NCBI RefSeq assembly: GCF_007558865.1
Contig: NZ_VLPK01000001.1
Location: forward strand, 930,001 to 994,000
Direction of reading: 5' to 3'
DNA from: Mucilaginibacter corticis
GTDB taxonomy: Bacteria; Bacteroidota; Bacteroidia; Sphingobacteriales; Sphingobacteriaceae
DNA length: 64,000 nt
A program made the position numbers and the translations under genes. Shown piece by piece: positions 17,759 to 26,517 of this stretch. A model generated the notes under the pieces. The model saw only the letters and a program-made list of their open reading frames with translations, was not told where the DNA came from and searched no databases. Positions within the stretch are counted from its first letter, which is position 1. Each line of letters begins with the position of its first letter.

Positions 17759-18384
17759 AAAAGACCATAACCATTTTTTTTAGCCTGTTAATAAGTGCAA
17801 TTGTTGTAAAAGCACAGAGCGCTCTTTTTAACAGGATAGACTCTCTTGATAGAAGGCCATTGGTAATTATAAACGGTAAAACAGTCGACCCTTTATCTTT
17901 TTTAGCATTGGATGAGCAAGACTTTCAGGACGTAAAAGTATTTACACGAGAAGAAGCTATGAAAATTTTTGGTGATTCTCGCGGTAGGTTTGGTGCAGTA
18001 AAAGTCACTTTGGTTAAAAATGCTAAAATTTTTACCTGGGCTGAATTGGTAAAACGATTTTATTTTATCCCCAGCCAGGTCCCAAGAATAAATGCCAGGC
18101 TCAATTACCTGGACTTTGTTGATCCGTTGCAATTTAATGACTCGCAATCATTCATAACATCACTATCAACAGTAACTGGTATGGGGATCTATATGTGGGG
18201 TTATCCCGATTGCCTGCCAGATAATCCCATGATTTTGGTATATCTTAAAAGCAACATATTGTATAAAAAGGACAAGACGCCTGGACCTTTCGACAAGGAA
18301 ATAGAAGCTATAAAACAAAATTTTTATAATGAAAGCTCAAAAAGGCAAGAGATCAGATCCGCAAAAACTACAATAAGAGGATGA
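17755..18384 (+). CDS. Small exported protein with a plug-like segment, paralogue 2
   Basis: The 209-residue protein has a signal peptide ending VVKAQ. Residues about 34-85 read PLVIINGKTVD, then a DVKVFTREEAMKIFGDSRG stretch, then FGAVKVTLVKN. This is the layout of the plug of SusC-like TonB receptors (named object, EA-x2-I/YG-x2-G, GV/AV-x-V/I-T), but no beta barrel follows. It resembles short stand-alone plug-like proteins of Bacteroidota. The C-terminal 100 residues match the upstream paralogue. Function unknown; its place outside the cytoplasm is clear from the signal. Confidence 0.6.
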   Translation: MKKTITIFFSLLISAIVVKAQSALFNRIDSLDRRPLVIINGKTVDPLSFLALDEQDFQDVKVFTREEAMKIFGDSRGRFGAVKVTLVKNAKIFTWAELVKRFYFIPSQVPRINARLNYLDFVDPLQFNDSQSFITSLSTVTGMGIYMWGYPDCLPDNPMILVYLKSNILYKKDKTPGPFDKEIEAIKQNFYNESSKRQEIRSAKTTIRG

Positions 18385-18428
18385 TACTTATTTTAACCAA
18401 TACTATCACACAAACCAAACCTAACCAC

Positions 18429-19046
18429 ATGAAAAAACTTAGCTTATTAATTATCCTGTTTTTTACGGCAGCTATCAGCCATGCTCAAACAGCAACTATC
18501 GACAGCACAGATGTAAAATTTAAAAAAGTACTTGATGACGGGCAAATGGTTTTTACTATGCCGCCGGGATTCGGCGCTACCCCAATAGTAAAAAACCGCC
18601 AAATGCATTATGAATTTGCTATAAAATCTATTGATAAACCTTATGAGATCCGTTACTCGATTGCGCCAATGACTATTAAAGCCTTAGCCGATATGTATGC
18701 CAGGGATAAAAGCAAGGAAGAACTTACTGCTAAAACATTATCCATGACAGTGGCGCTTAATGTCGGCGGTGGTGGCTGGGACCCAACGATGGGCTTCGGC
18801 CCATTTCCACCGCAATCTGTTAAAAGTGAATTTGGTGCCGATTGGGGTGGCACCTGGTTTATCAACGTTAAAAATAATTCTTTTGGTACCGAATATAAAT
18901 ATTGTGGTATGACCACACTCCATAAATCCGGCGTTGCCGACGCTTATATCATGTATTTATGTAACTCGAAAGAAGATCTGATTACCCTGATGAAAGAAAA
19001 CATGAAGATAGACGGCCTTTTTTATGCTCTTAAATTTAAACAGTAG
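18429..19046 (+). CDS. Exported protein of unknown function (PsbP-like size)
   Basis: The 205-residue protein has a signal peptide ending ISHAQ, then a mixed alpha/beta domain with DDGQMVFTMPPGF near the start and YIMYLCNSKEDLITLMKENM near the end. I do not recognise a named family; the length and layout (a strand-rich domain ending in a helix) recall small periplasmic lipocalin- or PsbP-like proteins, but this is only a resemblance. The ATG at 18429 begins the signal peptide; an in-frame ATG at 18381 overlaps the previous stop by four bases but would put 16 polar residues ahead of it. The leader before the ATG (ACCAAACCTA) is almost the same as that before 17204. Confidence 0.5.
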   Translation: MKKLSLLIILFFTAAISHAQTATIDSTDVKFKKVLDDGQMVFTMPPGFGATPIVKNRQMHYEFAIKSIDKPYEIRYSIAPMTIKALADMYARDKSKEELTAKTLSMTVALNVGGGGWDPTMGFGPFPPQSVKSEFGADWGGTWFINVKNNSFGTEYKYCGMTTLHKSGVADAYIMYLCNSKEDLITLMKENMKIDGLFYALKFKQ

Positions 19047-19098
19047 CACTATCTGTGTAACAATTAACTAACATATAGCGGTTTATGTGCCGGGGATA

Positions 19099-19130
19099 TT
19101 GTGTTTTAAACCCGTGATAGCGTAAATTGG
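19099..19130 (+). promoter_or_regulatory. Probable promoter for the Tat-exported protein gene
   Basis: TTG at 19099-19101, a 21-nt spacer and TAAATTGG at 19123-19130 (one mismatch to TAnnTTTG) lie 30 bases before the ATG at 19161. Confidence 0.4.
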
Positions 19131-19160
19131 TATTAAACCAAATATAACCGCTTTACCGTC

Positions 19161-21884
19161 ATGACAGAGAACAATATCCCCGCAAACCAAACGGGCTATG
19201 ACTATGATGCCGACCGCCGTAATTTTTTAAAAATTATGGGCATCACTACGCTTGGCTTGCCTCTTGCCGGCTTTACAAATTTTAGTGCGCAGGGCGTATC
19301 TATCATTGTTGATCCGAAGGATGGACTTGCTGTATCAGCCAAAGTACAATGGGCGGTTGCCGAGTTGGAAAACGCGCTTAAAGAAAAAGGCATTACGGTT
19401 CAACATAGCGCAGGTATAGATAAAGCGTCTACAGATAATCTTGGTATTCTCGTTTCCGGACCAGCGGCAGCAAAAGCATGGCTTACCAAAGCAGGTGTAA
19501 CTATCCCATCGGTTCCCGAGGCCACCGCGCTTATTCCCGCTATGCATGGCGTTCGCCCGGTACTGATCTCAACCGGGTTTGACGAGCGCGGCCTGATCTA
19601 TTCGCTGCTTGAACTAACTGACAGGGTAATTTATTCGGCATCGCCTTTGTCGGCTTTACATATTTCAAAACCCGTAATTGAGCAGCCGCTAAATAAAGTG
19701 CGGTCTATCAACCGTATGTTTTGTACTGACATAGAAGACAAACCCTGGTACAATGACCGTGAAATGTGGCCGAAGTATTTGACCATGCTGGCCACCCAGC
19801 GCTTTAACGTTTTCAATTTATCGCTGGGTTTGGGGTACGATTTTTTAAACGGGGTAACCGACGCTTATTTTCTGTTCGCCTATCCGTTCTTGATATCTGT
19901 ACCCGGCTACAACGTCCACGTACCGCAATTGCCGGATGCCGAGCGCGACCGGAACTTAAAAATGCTGCAATACATCAGCGAACAAACTGTGGCCCGGGGC
20001 ATGGAGTTTTACCTGGGGATTTGGATGCATGGCTATGAGTGGATAAACTCGCCCGACGCCAACTATACCATTGAGGGCTTGACAAAGGAAACCCACGCAG
20101 CTTATTGCCGCGATGCCATTAGCCTTTTATTAAAAGAGTGCCCTGCAATAAGCGGTGTAACCTTACGCATTCACGGGGAAAGCGGGGTAACAGAAGGCAG
20201 CTACGAATTTTGGAAAACCATTTTCGGCGGGGTAGCAAGTTGTGGGCGCATGGTGCCCATTAACCTGCATGCAAAGGGCCTCGACCCCGAAATGCTGAAC
20301 AATGCCTTGGCTTCGGGCGTACCTGTTTCTGTTTCGCCAAAGTACTGGTTAGAGCATATCGGCATGCCTTATATGCAGGGCGATATCCGGGCTATGGAAA
20401 TTCCGAAGCCTGATAAACGCACTTCAAAACTGATGAACCTGAGCGAAGGCTCTCGCAGTTTTACCCGCTATAGCTACGGCGACTTTTTGAAAGAAGATAA
20501 AAAGTACCAGGTAGTTCACCGCATCTGGCCGGGTACGCAACGCTTTTTATTATGGGGCGACCCGGTAATGGCGGCAGCGCAGTCAAGGGCATTCAGCTTT
20601 TGTGGCAGTTCGGGGGTTGACCTGATGGAGCCGCTGTCATTTAAAGGCCGAAGAGGGTCTGGCGTACCGGGCGACCGCTGCGCATACGAAGATGTCGCCT
20701 TAAGGCCGCGCTGGGACTGGGAGAAATACCTGTACAGCTTGCGGGTTTTCGGTCGTACTTTGTATAATCCTGATACGGATAATGAGGTATGGCACCGGTT
20801 TTTAGCTAAGGATTTTAACGCAGGAGCTACCGGCGCGCAACAGGCGCTGGCGCATGCAACGCGCATATTGCCCACTATACTTACCGCTCATGCCGAGTCG
20901 GCGGCTAATAATGCTTACTGGCCCGAGATGTACAGCAATATGTCGATAGTGGCGGCCGTGCGCGACCAGCTCGGCGATACACCTTCGCCGCATGTGTTTG
21001 GCACGGTTAGCCCTGCCGATCCGCAATTATTTTTAACCATAAATGATTTTGCCAAAGAGTTGTTAAGCGGTAAGCACAGCGGAAAATACACTCCGCTTGA
21101 AGTGGCAAAATGGCTCGATGATGATGCTGATGCCGCTGAACGGGCTTTACAATCGGCAGCAAAAGCGACCAGCAAAACCAAGCCTGAATACCGTCGGCTG
21201 GTAGTTGATGTAGCGCTGCAAATAGGCTTAGGGCGTTTCTTCGCGGCTAAATTCCGCGCAGCGATATTATATCATATTTATGAACAAACTACAGATCATA
21301 CTGCGCTTGAAGAAGCGCTTAAGCAATACAAGCAGGCCCGAAACTTTTGGGAAAAACTGGCAAATACCGCCAAAGGCATTTATATGAAGGACGTTACCGC
21401 AGGCGAAAACCCGTGGCTACGCGGCCATTGGCTTGACAGGCTGCCGGGAATAGATAAGGATATTGACCGCATGGCTAAAATATTGGAAGAGGCAAAACCG
21501 AACGATACCCGGCAGTCGATAGCTGTAAATGCGGTAAACAGTGTGCTGGCCCCTGTTAAACGAATGGCTGTTAATTGCATGCATAAACAGGTAAAGACAT
21601 TCAGCCCGGGTAACGATATTAATTTGCAGATAGCATTTGAAAAGCCCCCCACTTCGGTACGGTTGTTTTACCGGCATGTAGATATGGCCGAGCGGTACGA
21701 GGTTGTAGAAATGATGGCTACCGGCAATAATTATAAGGCTACTATTCCGGTGGCGTACACGCAATCGCCCTACCCTTTAACTTATTATTTTGAGGTGGCA
21801 GAAAGCCCCGCGTCGGTTACGCTGTACCCGGGCTTTAATGAGCTGCGCGATAACCAACCTTATTTTGTGATCAGGCAGGCATAA
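19161..21884 (+). CDS. Tat-exported glycoside-hydrolase-like protein of unknown specificity
   Basis: The 907-residue protein starts with a twin-arginine signal (DRRNFLKIMG near residues 18-27 followed by a hydrophobic stretch), so it is probably exported folded. Next comes a domain of about 110 residues resembling the zincin-like N-terminal domain of GH20/GH67-type enzymes (VAELENALKEKG, LISTGFDERGLIYSLLEL), then a TIM-barrel-like region with WLHG-type segments (IWMHGYEW, LRIHGESGV), and an alpha-helical C-terminal part. I infer a carbohydrate-active enzyme, perhaps uronic-acid related, but no family assignment is certain. It abuts the exported lactonase gene with no gap, indicating one transcription unit. 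Confidence 0.55.
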   Translation: MTENNIPANQTGYDYDADRRNFLKIMGITTLGLPLAGFTNFSAQGVSIIVDPKDGLAVSAKVQWAVAELENALKEKGITVQHSAGIDKASTDNLGILVSGPAAAKAWLTKAGVTIPSVPEATALIPAMHGVRPVLISTGFDERGLIYSLLELTDRVIYSASPLSALHISKPVIEQPLNKVRSINRMFCTDIEDKPWYNDREMWPKYLTMLATQRFNVFNLSLGLGYDFLNGVTDAYFLFAYPFLISVPGYNVHVPQLPDAERDRNLKMLQYISEQTVARGMEFYLGIWMHGYEWINSPDANYTIEGLTKETHAAYCRDAISLLLKECPAISGVTLRIHGESGVTEGSYEFWKTIFGGVASCGRMVPINLHAKGLDPEMLNNALASGVPVSVSPKYWLEHIGMPYMQGDIRAMEIPKPDKRTSKLMNLSEGSRSFTRYSYGDFLKEDKKYQVVHRIWPGTQRFLLWGDPVMAAAQSRAFSFCGSSGVDLMEPLSFKGRRGSGVPGDRCAYEDVALRPRWDWEKYLYSLRVFGRTLYNPDTDNEVWHRFLAKDFNAGATGAQQALAHATRILPTILTAHAESAANNAYWPEMYSNMSIVAAVRDQLGDTPSPHVFGTVSPADPQLFLTINDFAKELLSGKHSGKYTPLEVAKWLDDDADAAERALQSAAKATSKTKPEYRRLVVDVALQIGLGRFFAAKFRAAILYHIYEQTTDHTALEEALKQYKQARNFWEKLANTAKGIYMKDVTAGENPWLRGHWLDRLPGIDKDIDRMAKILEEAKPNDTRQSIAVNAVNSVLAPVKRMAVNCMHKQVKTFSPGNDINLQIAFEKPPTSVRLFYRHVDMAERYEVVEMMATGNNYKATIPVAYTQSPYPLTYYFEVAESPASVTLYPGFNELRDNQPYFVIRQA

Positions 21885-23015
21885 ATGAAAAAGCTCTTGC
21901 TAATATTGCCATTATTGCTGCCGATAATTTGTATGGCACAGGGTAATAGCAAGATCTATGATCTGGTTATGGGTACCCGCACCCGTGGTACAAGTGATGG
22001 TATCTACGTGTACCGTTTTAATTCAGAAACCGGCGAGGTATCCTACCTTAACCATGTCGACGGTATAATTGACCCAACCTATTTATGTATATCTGCCAAT
22101 AAAGGGTTTGTTTATGCTGTAAGCGATCAGGCCACCGGCAATGGCGGCGTATATGCCTATAAATTTGATGCTGTGACAGGCCGGCTCGACTCGGTCAATA
22201 ACCAGCCGGCTTTTGGCGGCCCGCTTTATTTATCGGTTGACAGGGATCAGAAAAACTTGTTCGCGGCGCATTATTTAGGCGGTAATCTGTCCGTTTATCC
22301 TATTAATGCCGATGGTTCATTAAGTCCGGCATCGCAGCTTATACATGATGAAGGCAGCAGCATCAACAAAGAACGGCAGGAAGGCCCGCATGTACATACG
22401 GCAATGCTGTCGCCTGATGAAAAGTATTTGATAGCTACCGATCTGGGTACTGACAAATTGTTCATTTATAAATTCGATCCATCACAAAAACAGGTGTTGA
22501 CGCTTTTTAATACCGTGAACGTCACACCCGGCAACGGACCAAGGCATGTTGAATTTTCTGCCGATGGAAAATATTTGTACCTGCTACAGGAAATGGCCGG
22601 GTTAATAACCGCCTATCAATTTAACGGTGGTAAACCAACCGCCCTGCAAACCATAACCATGCTCCCCGATAATTTTAAAGGAACTATACAGGCTGCCGAT
22701 ATTCACTTGTCGCCCGATGGTCGGTTTTTGTATGCGTCCAATCGTGGTACTGAGGATAAAATTATTCAATACGCGGTTGATAAAAGTACCGGTAAGTTAA
22801 CTTTTATTGACGGATATAGCAGCATGGGCAAATCGCCCCGTAACTTTGTGATCGACCCGACAGGAAATTTCTTATTCATATCTAACCAGTATTCAGACAG
22901 CGTAACGGTTTATAAAATTGATAAGTCAACCGGTAAACTTACATTGACTCAAACCGCCATAAAGATCGATGGGCCAATGTGTATCAGATTTGTGCCGGTT
23001 GATGAAAGCAAATAG
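21885..23015 (+). CDS. Exported lactonase, beta-propeller family (second copy)
   Basis: The 376-residue protein is a paralogue of the product at 11097-12233: a signal peptide ending ICMAQ, then a 7-bladed propeller with GPHVHTAMLSPDEKYLIATD, GPRHVEFSADGKYLYLLQE and ADIHLSPDGRFLYASNRG. The family (PF10282) hydrolyses sugar lactones. The ATG follows the previous stop directly, so the gene is translated together with the Tat-exported protein; glycerate kinase follows after 12 bases. A pathway from a lactone to a sugar acid to glycerate is suggested by order alone. Confidence 0.85.
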   Translation: MKKLLLILPLLLPIICMAQGNSKIYDLVMGTRTRGTSDGIYVYRFNSETGEVSYLNHVDGIIDPTYLCISANKGFVYAVSDQATGNGGVYAYKFDAVTGRLDSVNNQPAFGGPLYLSVDRDQKNLFAAHYLGGNLSVYPINADGSLSPASQLIHDEGSSINKERQEGPHVHTAMLSPDEKYLIATDLGTDKLFIYKFDPSQKQVLTLFNTVNVTPGNGPRHVEFSADGKYLYLLQEMAGLITAYQFNGGKPTALQTITMLPDNFKGTIQAADIHLSPDGRFLYASNRGTEDKIIQYAVDKSTGKLTFIDGYSSMGKSPRNFVIDPTGNFLFISNQYSDSVTVYKIDKSTGKLTLTQTAIKIDGPMCIRFVPVDESK

Positions 23016-23027
23016 CTAATTTGCATC

Positions 23028-24158
23028 ATGAACATCCTCATCGCCCCAAATGCTTTTAAAAACAGCCTCGATGCGCAGTCTGTAGCTGAAGCAATAGCTT
23101 TAGGGCTGCAGCAAAGTAAAGCGGATTGTAAGTGCCAACTTTTCCCTGTCGGGGATGGCGGCGATGGCACCGGAGAACTGTTAGTTAAACACCTGAACGG
23201 TGAAAGAATAGAAGTACAGGTACACGATGCTTTAGGCAGACCCATCACATCGCACTTTGGCTTGGTTGATGATGGACGGACAGCTATTATTGAAATGGCT
23301 GATGCTTCAGGGCTTCGCTTACTAAGGCCCTCGGAGTTAAACCCTTTGTACGCCAATTCTTATGGTACCGGCGAGCTTATCAAAGCCGCGCTTGATAAAG
23401 GTGTTAATAAGATCATTGTTGGCATGGGTGGCTCTGCTACAGTTGATGGCGGAGCGGGTATTTTGCAGGCGCTGGGTATCCGGTTCATAAATGTGGATGA
23501 CGAGGTTGTTACCGGCGGACCTTCATCGTTTAGTGAACTTAAACATATTGACACAATGGGTTTAGACAAGCGTATTCTCAATTGCGAGATCAGCATTTTA
23601 TGCGATGTGGATAATAAATTAACCGGGCCGGAAGGAGCTGCGGCAATATTTGGTCCCCAAAAAGGAGCCGACCAGATAGATGTGATGTTATTAGATTCAT
23701 TGCTTTTATGGTTCGCTACTATACAGGCTCACCAAACCGGCCGCGACATCATCAATTTAAAACACGGTGGCACAGCAGGCGGCGCAGCCGCGGGTATGTT
23801 TGCATTTCTTAACGCTAAGCTGATACCCGGCGCTGATAACTTTTTAAAGCTAGCCCATTTTGATGAGGCGCTAAAAAATGCAGACCTGGTTATAACCGGC
23901 GAGGGCAGCATTGACGAACAAACATTACATGGTAAAGCCCCTGCGGCAGTTGCAATGGCGGCTAAACAAAAGGGCATAAAAGTAATCGGAGTAGCAGGTA
24001 AGGTTCCTGAGGATACCAGTGCCGCATTAAATCAGTATTTCGACAGGCTGATCTCTATCAATAAAGCACCTGTCGACCTGGAAACCGCGCTTAAAAATAC
24101 CCGTCAAAACCTCATTGCTACAGGTAAAGAAATAGGCGATTCTATAGCTGATGCTTGA
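23028..24158 (+). CDS. Glycerate kinase, type 1
   Basis: This cytoplasmic enzyme phosphorylates D-glycerate using ATP, feeding it into glycolysis. The 376 residues match the GarK/GlxK family (PF02595): IAPNAFKNSLDA near the start, PVGDGGDGTGELL, GMGGSATVDGGAGIL, and the C-terminal GEGSIDEQTLHGKAP. The ATG at 23028 is close to the lactonase stop. The gene is the last of the plus-strand unit with the exported lactonase, so both probably serve sugar-acid use. Its TGA directly abuts the stop codon of the opposing gene, giving TGATCA, and there is no terminator hairpin. Product 2- or 3-phosphoglycerate cannot be told here. Confidence 0.9.
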   Translation: MNILIAPNAFKNSLDAQSVAEAIALGLQQSKADCKCQLFPVGDGGDGTGELLVKHLNGERIEVQVHDALGRPITSHFGLVDDGRTAIIEMADASGLRLLRPSELNPLYANSYGTGELIKAALDKGVNKIIVGMGGSATVDGGAGILQALGIRFINVDDEVVTGGPSSFSELKHIDTMGLDKRILNCEISILCDVDNKLTGPEGAAAIFGPQKGADQIDVMLLDSLLLWFATIQAHQTGRDIINLKHGGTAGGAAAGMFAFLNAKLIPGADNFLKLAHFDEALKNADLVITGEGSIDEQTLHGKAPAAVAMAAKQKGIKVIGVAGKVPEDTSAALNQYFDRLISINKAPVDLETALKNTRQNLIATGKEIGDSIADA

Positions 24159-25400
24159 TCAATTTCCTTCATTCGCCGCCCAGATATCGCGGATAGTATC
24201 TTCGTCACCATGCCCGTTGGGTACGGCTTCGCTTTTGTTATTGGCATAATACCAACGTTTTTTATCAAGCGGCGATGTTGTTTGGCGGCCACCCGGCATT
24301 TCAACATGTCCGTTAGGGTCGGTTTTCTTCACCCAATCGTACGCGTAATGCAGCCAGTTTTGGCGGTACGGCGCAGGCTGATGAGCAAACCAGCTTATCT
24401 CGTCATAGCCCCAAACCCATATAGTTAGCCCGGCCGCTTTTGCCTGGCTGGGTTGTTTGCTTACGCCATAATTGTCAAACTCAACCAAATAAGGCAGGTG
24501 CTCGCAACTCCAGCCGCTTGGCGTAATTCCGCCCTTGCTACGTAGAAACAAGGCATCGGTATGGCCAACTTCCAGTTTTGCTTCTTCGGGTTTATCAGGG
24601 ATCTCCTCTATCCTCAGCGGAAAAGCATGCACATCCATCAACAACTTACCATCCTTTACAAAACCGCCGCTTGGCACATGCGAATCGCAGATCACCATTT
24701 TACGGCGGGCATGTTTATGCGCGTAATCGCGGATCAGGCCTAAGATCTGCGTATAATGGTCAAGGTTCTTGTCATTCTTATTCATCAGCTCTACCTGCCC
24801 AAAATGCAGGCCCTCTATACCAGCGTCAATGTACGATGCGCCGAGGTAATAAAAAAACAGCTTGGTTTCGTTCTGGCTTACATCAGGTACTGAACCCCGA
24901 CCCCATTGCCCTTTAAATTTTCCATCGGGATACAGCATGGCATCATAACTGAAATTCCGTTTTTCAACTGGCAGATTTAACGCTTTAAAAGCCCAGTCGG
25001 GTACGGTCAACTGGTTAACCTGCGGGGTTACGATCTCAAATATGCAAGCCTGTAAAATGATATCGGGGTCTGCCGCATGCACTTTTTCGGCCAGTTCTTT
25101 TTCTTGCGCCAGGTTTTTGGGGATATCGGCTTCCTGCCCCCACTGGCATATTGCCCTGCCGATAAACTTGGCACCAATATTTTTGATCATCCTTAAATTA
25201 TCATCAAAATTACCCTGGCCTACCAGCAGGCTTTGCATGGTAATGGCACGGTCAAGATAATTTTCCAGCACCTCGCGGGATATAGTGGTTTTAAATTTAT
25301 AGTTCGGCTTTTTTATAACAGGTACAGGCGTTGCCGCAACTGTTAAAGCTAAGCTAAATAAGCAAACCGGGGTAAGTAACAGGTTCTTTAAGGCTTTCAT
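24159..25400 (-). CDS. Exported TIM-barrel-like protein, putative glycosidase
   Basis: The 413-residue protein has a signal peptide (about residues 1-23, ending VAATP). Its body shows alternating strand-helix pattern with LFFYYLGASYIDAGIEGLHFGQ, MVICDSHVPSGG, MDVHAFPLRIEE, LTIWVWGYDEISWF, which fits a barrel with acidic or aromatic residues at strand ends. I know no catalytic family for it. It is the third gene of a minus-strand unit: its ATG lies one base after the TGA of the DUF3830 gene. An exported partner of a predicted cytoplasmic cyclophilin-like protein is unusual. Confidence 0.55.
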   Translation of the reverse strand: MKALKNLLLTPVCLFSLALTVAATPVPVIKKPNYKFKTTISREVLENYLDRAITMQSLLVGQGNFDDNLRMIKNIGAKFIGRAICQWGQEADIPKNLAQEKELAEKVHAADPDIILQACIFEIVTPQVNQLTVPDWAFKALNLPVEKRNFSYDAMLYPDGKFKGQWGRGSVPDVSQNETKLFFYYLGASYIDAGIEGLHFGQVELMNKNDKNLDHYTQILGLIRDYAHKHARRKMVICDSHVPSGGFVKDGKLLMDVHAFPLRIEEIPDKPEEAKLEVGHTDALFLRSKGGITPSGWSCEHLPYLVEFDNYGVSKQPSQAKAAGLTIWVWGYDEISWFAHQPAPYRQNWLHYAYDWVKKTDPNGHVEMPGGRQTTSPLDKKRWYYANNKSEAVPNGHGDEDTIRDIWAANEGN

Positions 25401-25401
25401 A

Positions 25402-25815
25402 TCAAAGTAGTTGAAAGGTTAGGTTTTGGGTGCCGTTCATCCAAATATTAATTCCAAGCGATTTAAGCAAATCCATGTCTTCATCAAAAACTTTAGCAAA
25501 AATATTACAAGCGTCAAGGCCTTTACCCTCGCCATAATAAATGCCCATACAGTTTGAGGTTTTTGCCCGTTTAGGATTAAGCGGCCCATAAACAACCTCG
25601 CCTGGAAGGGTAAAAACTGAAGCGTTTTCCTGGATAATATCCAGTTCGGGCGCATCATCAATCCAGATCTCCTGTCCTGATATACGTGCATGCATAAACG
25701 TCCGGTTAAATGGCAACAGCTCGGTAAACGCCTTACAGGTAACCAGCGCTTCTTCGGTATAAAATTTAAAGCGGACAATATTGTTATCAGACGTAATTAA
25801 CTTAAACCCTTGCAT
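25402..25815 (-). CDS. DUF3830 protein (cyclophilin-like fold)
   Basis: The 137-residue protein matches what I know of DUF3830: a start like NNIVRFKFYTEEALVTCKAF, LPFNRTFMHARISGQEIWI in the middle, and ENASVFTLPGEVVYGP before the C-terminal domain. DUF3830 members share the cyclophilin-like beta-barrel of TM1367 but lack the proline-isomerase residues; their function is unknown. There is no signal peptide. It sits between the GNAT gene (4-base gap) and the exported barrel-like protein (1-base gap), so the three form an operon. Confidence 0.65.
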   Translation of the reverse strand: MQGFKLITSDNNIVRFKFYTEEALVTCKAFTELLPFNRTFMHARISGQEIWIDDAPELDIIQENASVFTLPGEVVYGPLNPKRAKTSNCMGIYYGEGKGLDACNIFAKVFDEDMDLLKSLGINIWMNGTQNLTFQLL

Positions 25816-25819
25816 AAAA

Positions 25820-26362
25820 CTAAGTTAGTGCTTTTTGATCTGTATCCCTGTTTAACTCAAACCAATAGTGCGGTAGATCATGGTGCGTAAATGTTTCTTT
25901 ACACACAAAGCCAACTTTGCCTAATACCTTTTTTGAATTTTTATTTTCCACATTGGTCATTGCATATAGCGTAGGCTGATCAAATTGTTTAAACCAGTAA
26001 TCACGGCATGCAATAGCAGACTCGGTAGCATAACCTTTACCCCAATATTTCCGAATAATACGGTAACCGAGGTCATAAAAATCTGTATGGTTATTTATCG
26101 TATCCCTAATGAGTTTAAAACCGGTCCATCCCATAAAATTACCGCTTGCTTTTTCAACCATTGCCCAACGGCCAATGCCGTTATCCAGGTATTGCTGCCG
26201 TACCATCGCTATAATTTCGCGGCTTTCTTCGATCGTTTTTACAGGCGAATTACCCAGGTAACGGTGCACTTCGGGGTCGGCGTCAAGCTCGAACATGGCC
26301 GAGTCGTCCGTCGGCAACAATTCACGGATAATAAGCCGTTCGGTTTCAATAAAAATCTGCAT
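25820..26362 (-). CDS. GNAT N-acetyltransferase (RimJ/RimL-like)
   Basis: The 180-residue cytoplasmic enzyme uses acetyl-CoA to acetylate an amine. It begins with IETERLIIRELLPTDDSAMFEL, the usual N-terminal motif of the RimJ/RimL-type GNATs, has LGYRIIRKYWGKGYATES (the acetyl-CoA pyrophosphate-binding loop is GKGYATE), and a C-terminal region KKVLGKVGF. The acceptor cannot be told. It is the first gene of the minus-strand unit that continues with DUF3830 and an exported barrel-like protein. No clear promoter box was found upstream. Confidence 0.85.
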   Translation of the reverse strand: MQIFIETERLIIRELLPTDDSAMFELDADPEVHRYLGNSPVKTIEESREIIAMVRQQYLDNGIGRWAMVEKASGNFMGWTGFKLIRDTINNHTDFYDLGYRIIRKYWGKGYATESAIACRDYWFKQFDQPTLYAMTNVENKNSKKVLGKVGFVCKETFTHHDLPHYWFELNRDTDQKALT

Positions 26363-26482
26363 GTTATTGGATGATAGACTATACCTGGCGCACTAAATTA
26401 AGTATTTAAGTTAAATAATGTTAAAAGCGGCCCGGTTTGGCGGCTACGCCTAATCACACATACTTTTTATAGCGATAATTGC

Positions 26483-26495
26483 GTCTGTAACAGAC
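26483..26495. promoter_or_regulatory. Perfect dyad upstream of the LytS-type kinase gene
   Basis: GTCTG-TAA-CAGAC is a perfect 5-bp dyad, 22 bases before the ATG at 26518. It is a possible regulator site in the space shared with the divergent GNAT operon. Confidence 0.35.
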
Positions 26496-26517
26496 ACAAT
26501 CAGACCTTTAGTATATT

